Assembly (NCBI GenBank): GCA_002453315.1
Contig: DKGO01000188.1
Location: 1-6,540, forward strand
Origin: Caryophanales bacterium UBA6768
Lineage (GTDB): Bacteria > Bacillota > Bacilli > Bacillales_D > Amphibacillaceae
Direction: 5' to 3'
DNA length: 6,540 bases
Positions 6,020 through 6,540 of this stretch are shown here, piece after piece (position 1 is the stretch's first letter; each line of letters begins with the position of its first letter). The position numbers and the translations under genes are program-made. The notes under the pieces are model-generated. The model was not told the DNA's origin, did not search any database, and saw only the letters and a list, made by a program, of their open reading frames with translations.

Positions 6020-6540
6020 TTAGTTAATATAAGTCTTTTTTATCTTTTCAAGGAAATCCTTCAAGGACTTAAATATTAAACTAACATCTGATGGTGGACA
6101 TGTAATAAAATCAGCACCTAAATTTACCCTTTCTGGTACATCATTCATAACAAATGATGGTATACCTATCTTTATATGCGGATAGTCCTTAGCTATATTA
6201 AAAATATGTTCTACAATTTCCATTACCTTAGGATGATTTGTTTGACCTGGAACACCATACTCTCGTGATAAATCGGAAGGTCCAATAAAAATAGCATCAA
6301 GACCTTCTACTTCCAAGATTTCTTTCAGGTTTTCTACAGCCTCTCTATCCTCTATCATCACCATTGCCATAATATCCTTATTGACTTTTTTCATATGTTC
6401 ATTCATTGATATATAACCGAATTTTGCAGCTCTAGTTGAACCACTCATTCCTCTTTGACCATATGGTGGAAACTTTATTAATTTTACCAACTCACTCGTT
6501 TCACTAGAATTACGAATATGCGGTACTAATACCGCCTTAG
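6020..6540 (-). CDS. HpcH/HpaI-type class II aldolase (5' end outside window)
   Basis: The frame stays open to the window edge, so the visible 172 residues are the C-terminal two thirds of a family that is usually about 250-270 residues. They match HpcH/HpaI (also RhmA-type) aldolases, metal-dependent TIM-barrel enzymes that cleave or form 2-keto-3-deoxy acids with pyruvate as one product. Visible motifs, numbered from the first full codon, are AVLVPHI (2-8), KFPPYGQRG (22-30) with the pyruvate-binding Arg29, AMVMIEDREAVENL (58-71) with metal ligand Glu63, and IFIGPSDLS (83-91) with metal ligand Asp89. The TTG at 6490 is not the start, since family homology continues upstream of it. The acid-base His of the family would lie outside the window. 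The amidase gene follows 161 bases downstream, beyond a hairpin. A citrate-lyase-like relative is less likely given the GPSDLS and YGQRG motifs. Substrate not identifiable. Confidence 0.85.
   Translation of the reverse strand, partial: KAVLVPHIRNSSETSELVKLIKFPPYGQRGMSGSTRAAKFGYISMNEHMKKVNKDIMAMVMIEDREAVENLKEILEVEGLDAIFIGPSDLSREYGVPGQTNHPKVMEIVEHIFNIAKDYPHIKIGIPSFVMNDVPERVNLGADFITCPPSDVSLIFKSLKDFLEKIKKTYIN

Overview
The window looks like chromosomal DNA of a low-GC, endospore-forming Firmicute (Bacillus sensu lato). The grounds are AT-rich intergenic sequence, strong AGGAGG-type ribosome binding sites, and two spore-surface genes at the left edge. No rRNA, tRNA or CRISPR array was seen.

Layout. 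(1) Positions 1-939, minus strand: an apparent two-gene operon. A Cys-rich protein of the DUF3992/Ena endospore-appendage family is followed 37 bases later by a collagen-like protein that runs off the left edge. Both genes must start at TTG. The collagen-like protein has a Cys-rich head and a short non-collagen insert inside its Gly-X-Y repeats. A perfect inverted repeat lies 51 bases or more upstream, near a weak sporulation-type promoter candidate. (2) Positions about 1030-1905: nearly empty, AT-rich DNA with a few doubtful small reading frames. (3) Positions 1910-2470, minus strand: a small sigma-70-family sigma factor. Its Shine-Dalgarno sequence is perfectly complementary to a segment just upstream, and a nine-codon upstream reading frame with its own binding site precedes it. 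(4) Positions 2772-3593, plus strand: an alpha/beta hydrolase, divergent from the sigma gene and closed by a convincing terminator. (5) Positions 3967-4418: remains of two insertion sequences lying end to end, the C-terminal end of an IS21-type IstB and the C-terminal end of an IS3-type transposase, both broken by stops and frameshifts. A small island of hairpins follows. (6) Positions 4581-6540, minus strand: an HpcH/HpaI-type aldolase (5' end outside the window), a perfect 14-bp hairpin, then an acetamidase/formamidase-family hydrolase with an internal four-cysteine zinc-ribbon-like insert.

How it may work together. The first two proteins probably build one spore-surface structure: a disulfide-linked appendage subunit plus a collagen-like fibre partner, resembling the fibre and tip-fibrillum pairs described for Bacillus endospore appendages. 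The sigma factor appears to be under translational control through its leader. The aldolase and amidase could share a catabolic pathway, but no substrate can be read from the sequence. Their position beside decayed insertion sequences and their very Ile-rich, AT-rich coding fit an accessory region. All family assignments come from reading motifs by eye; no database search was run.
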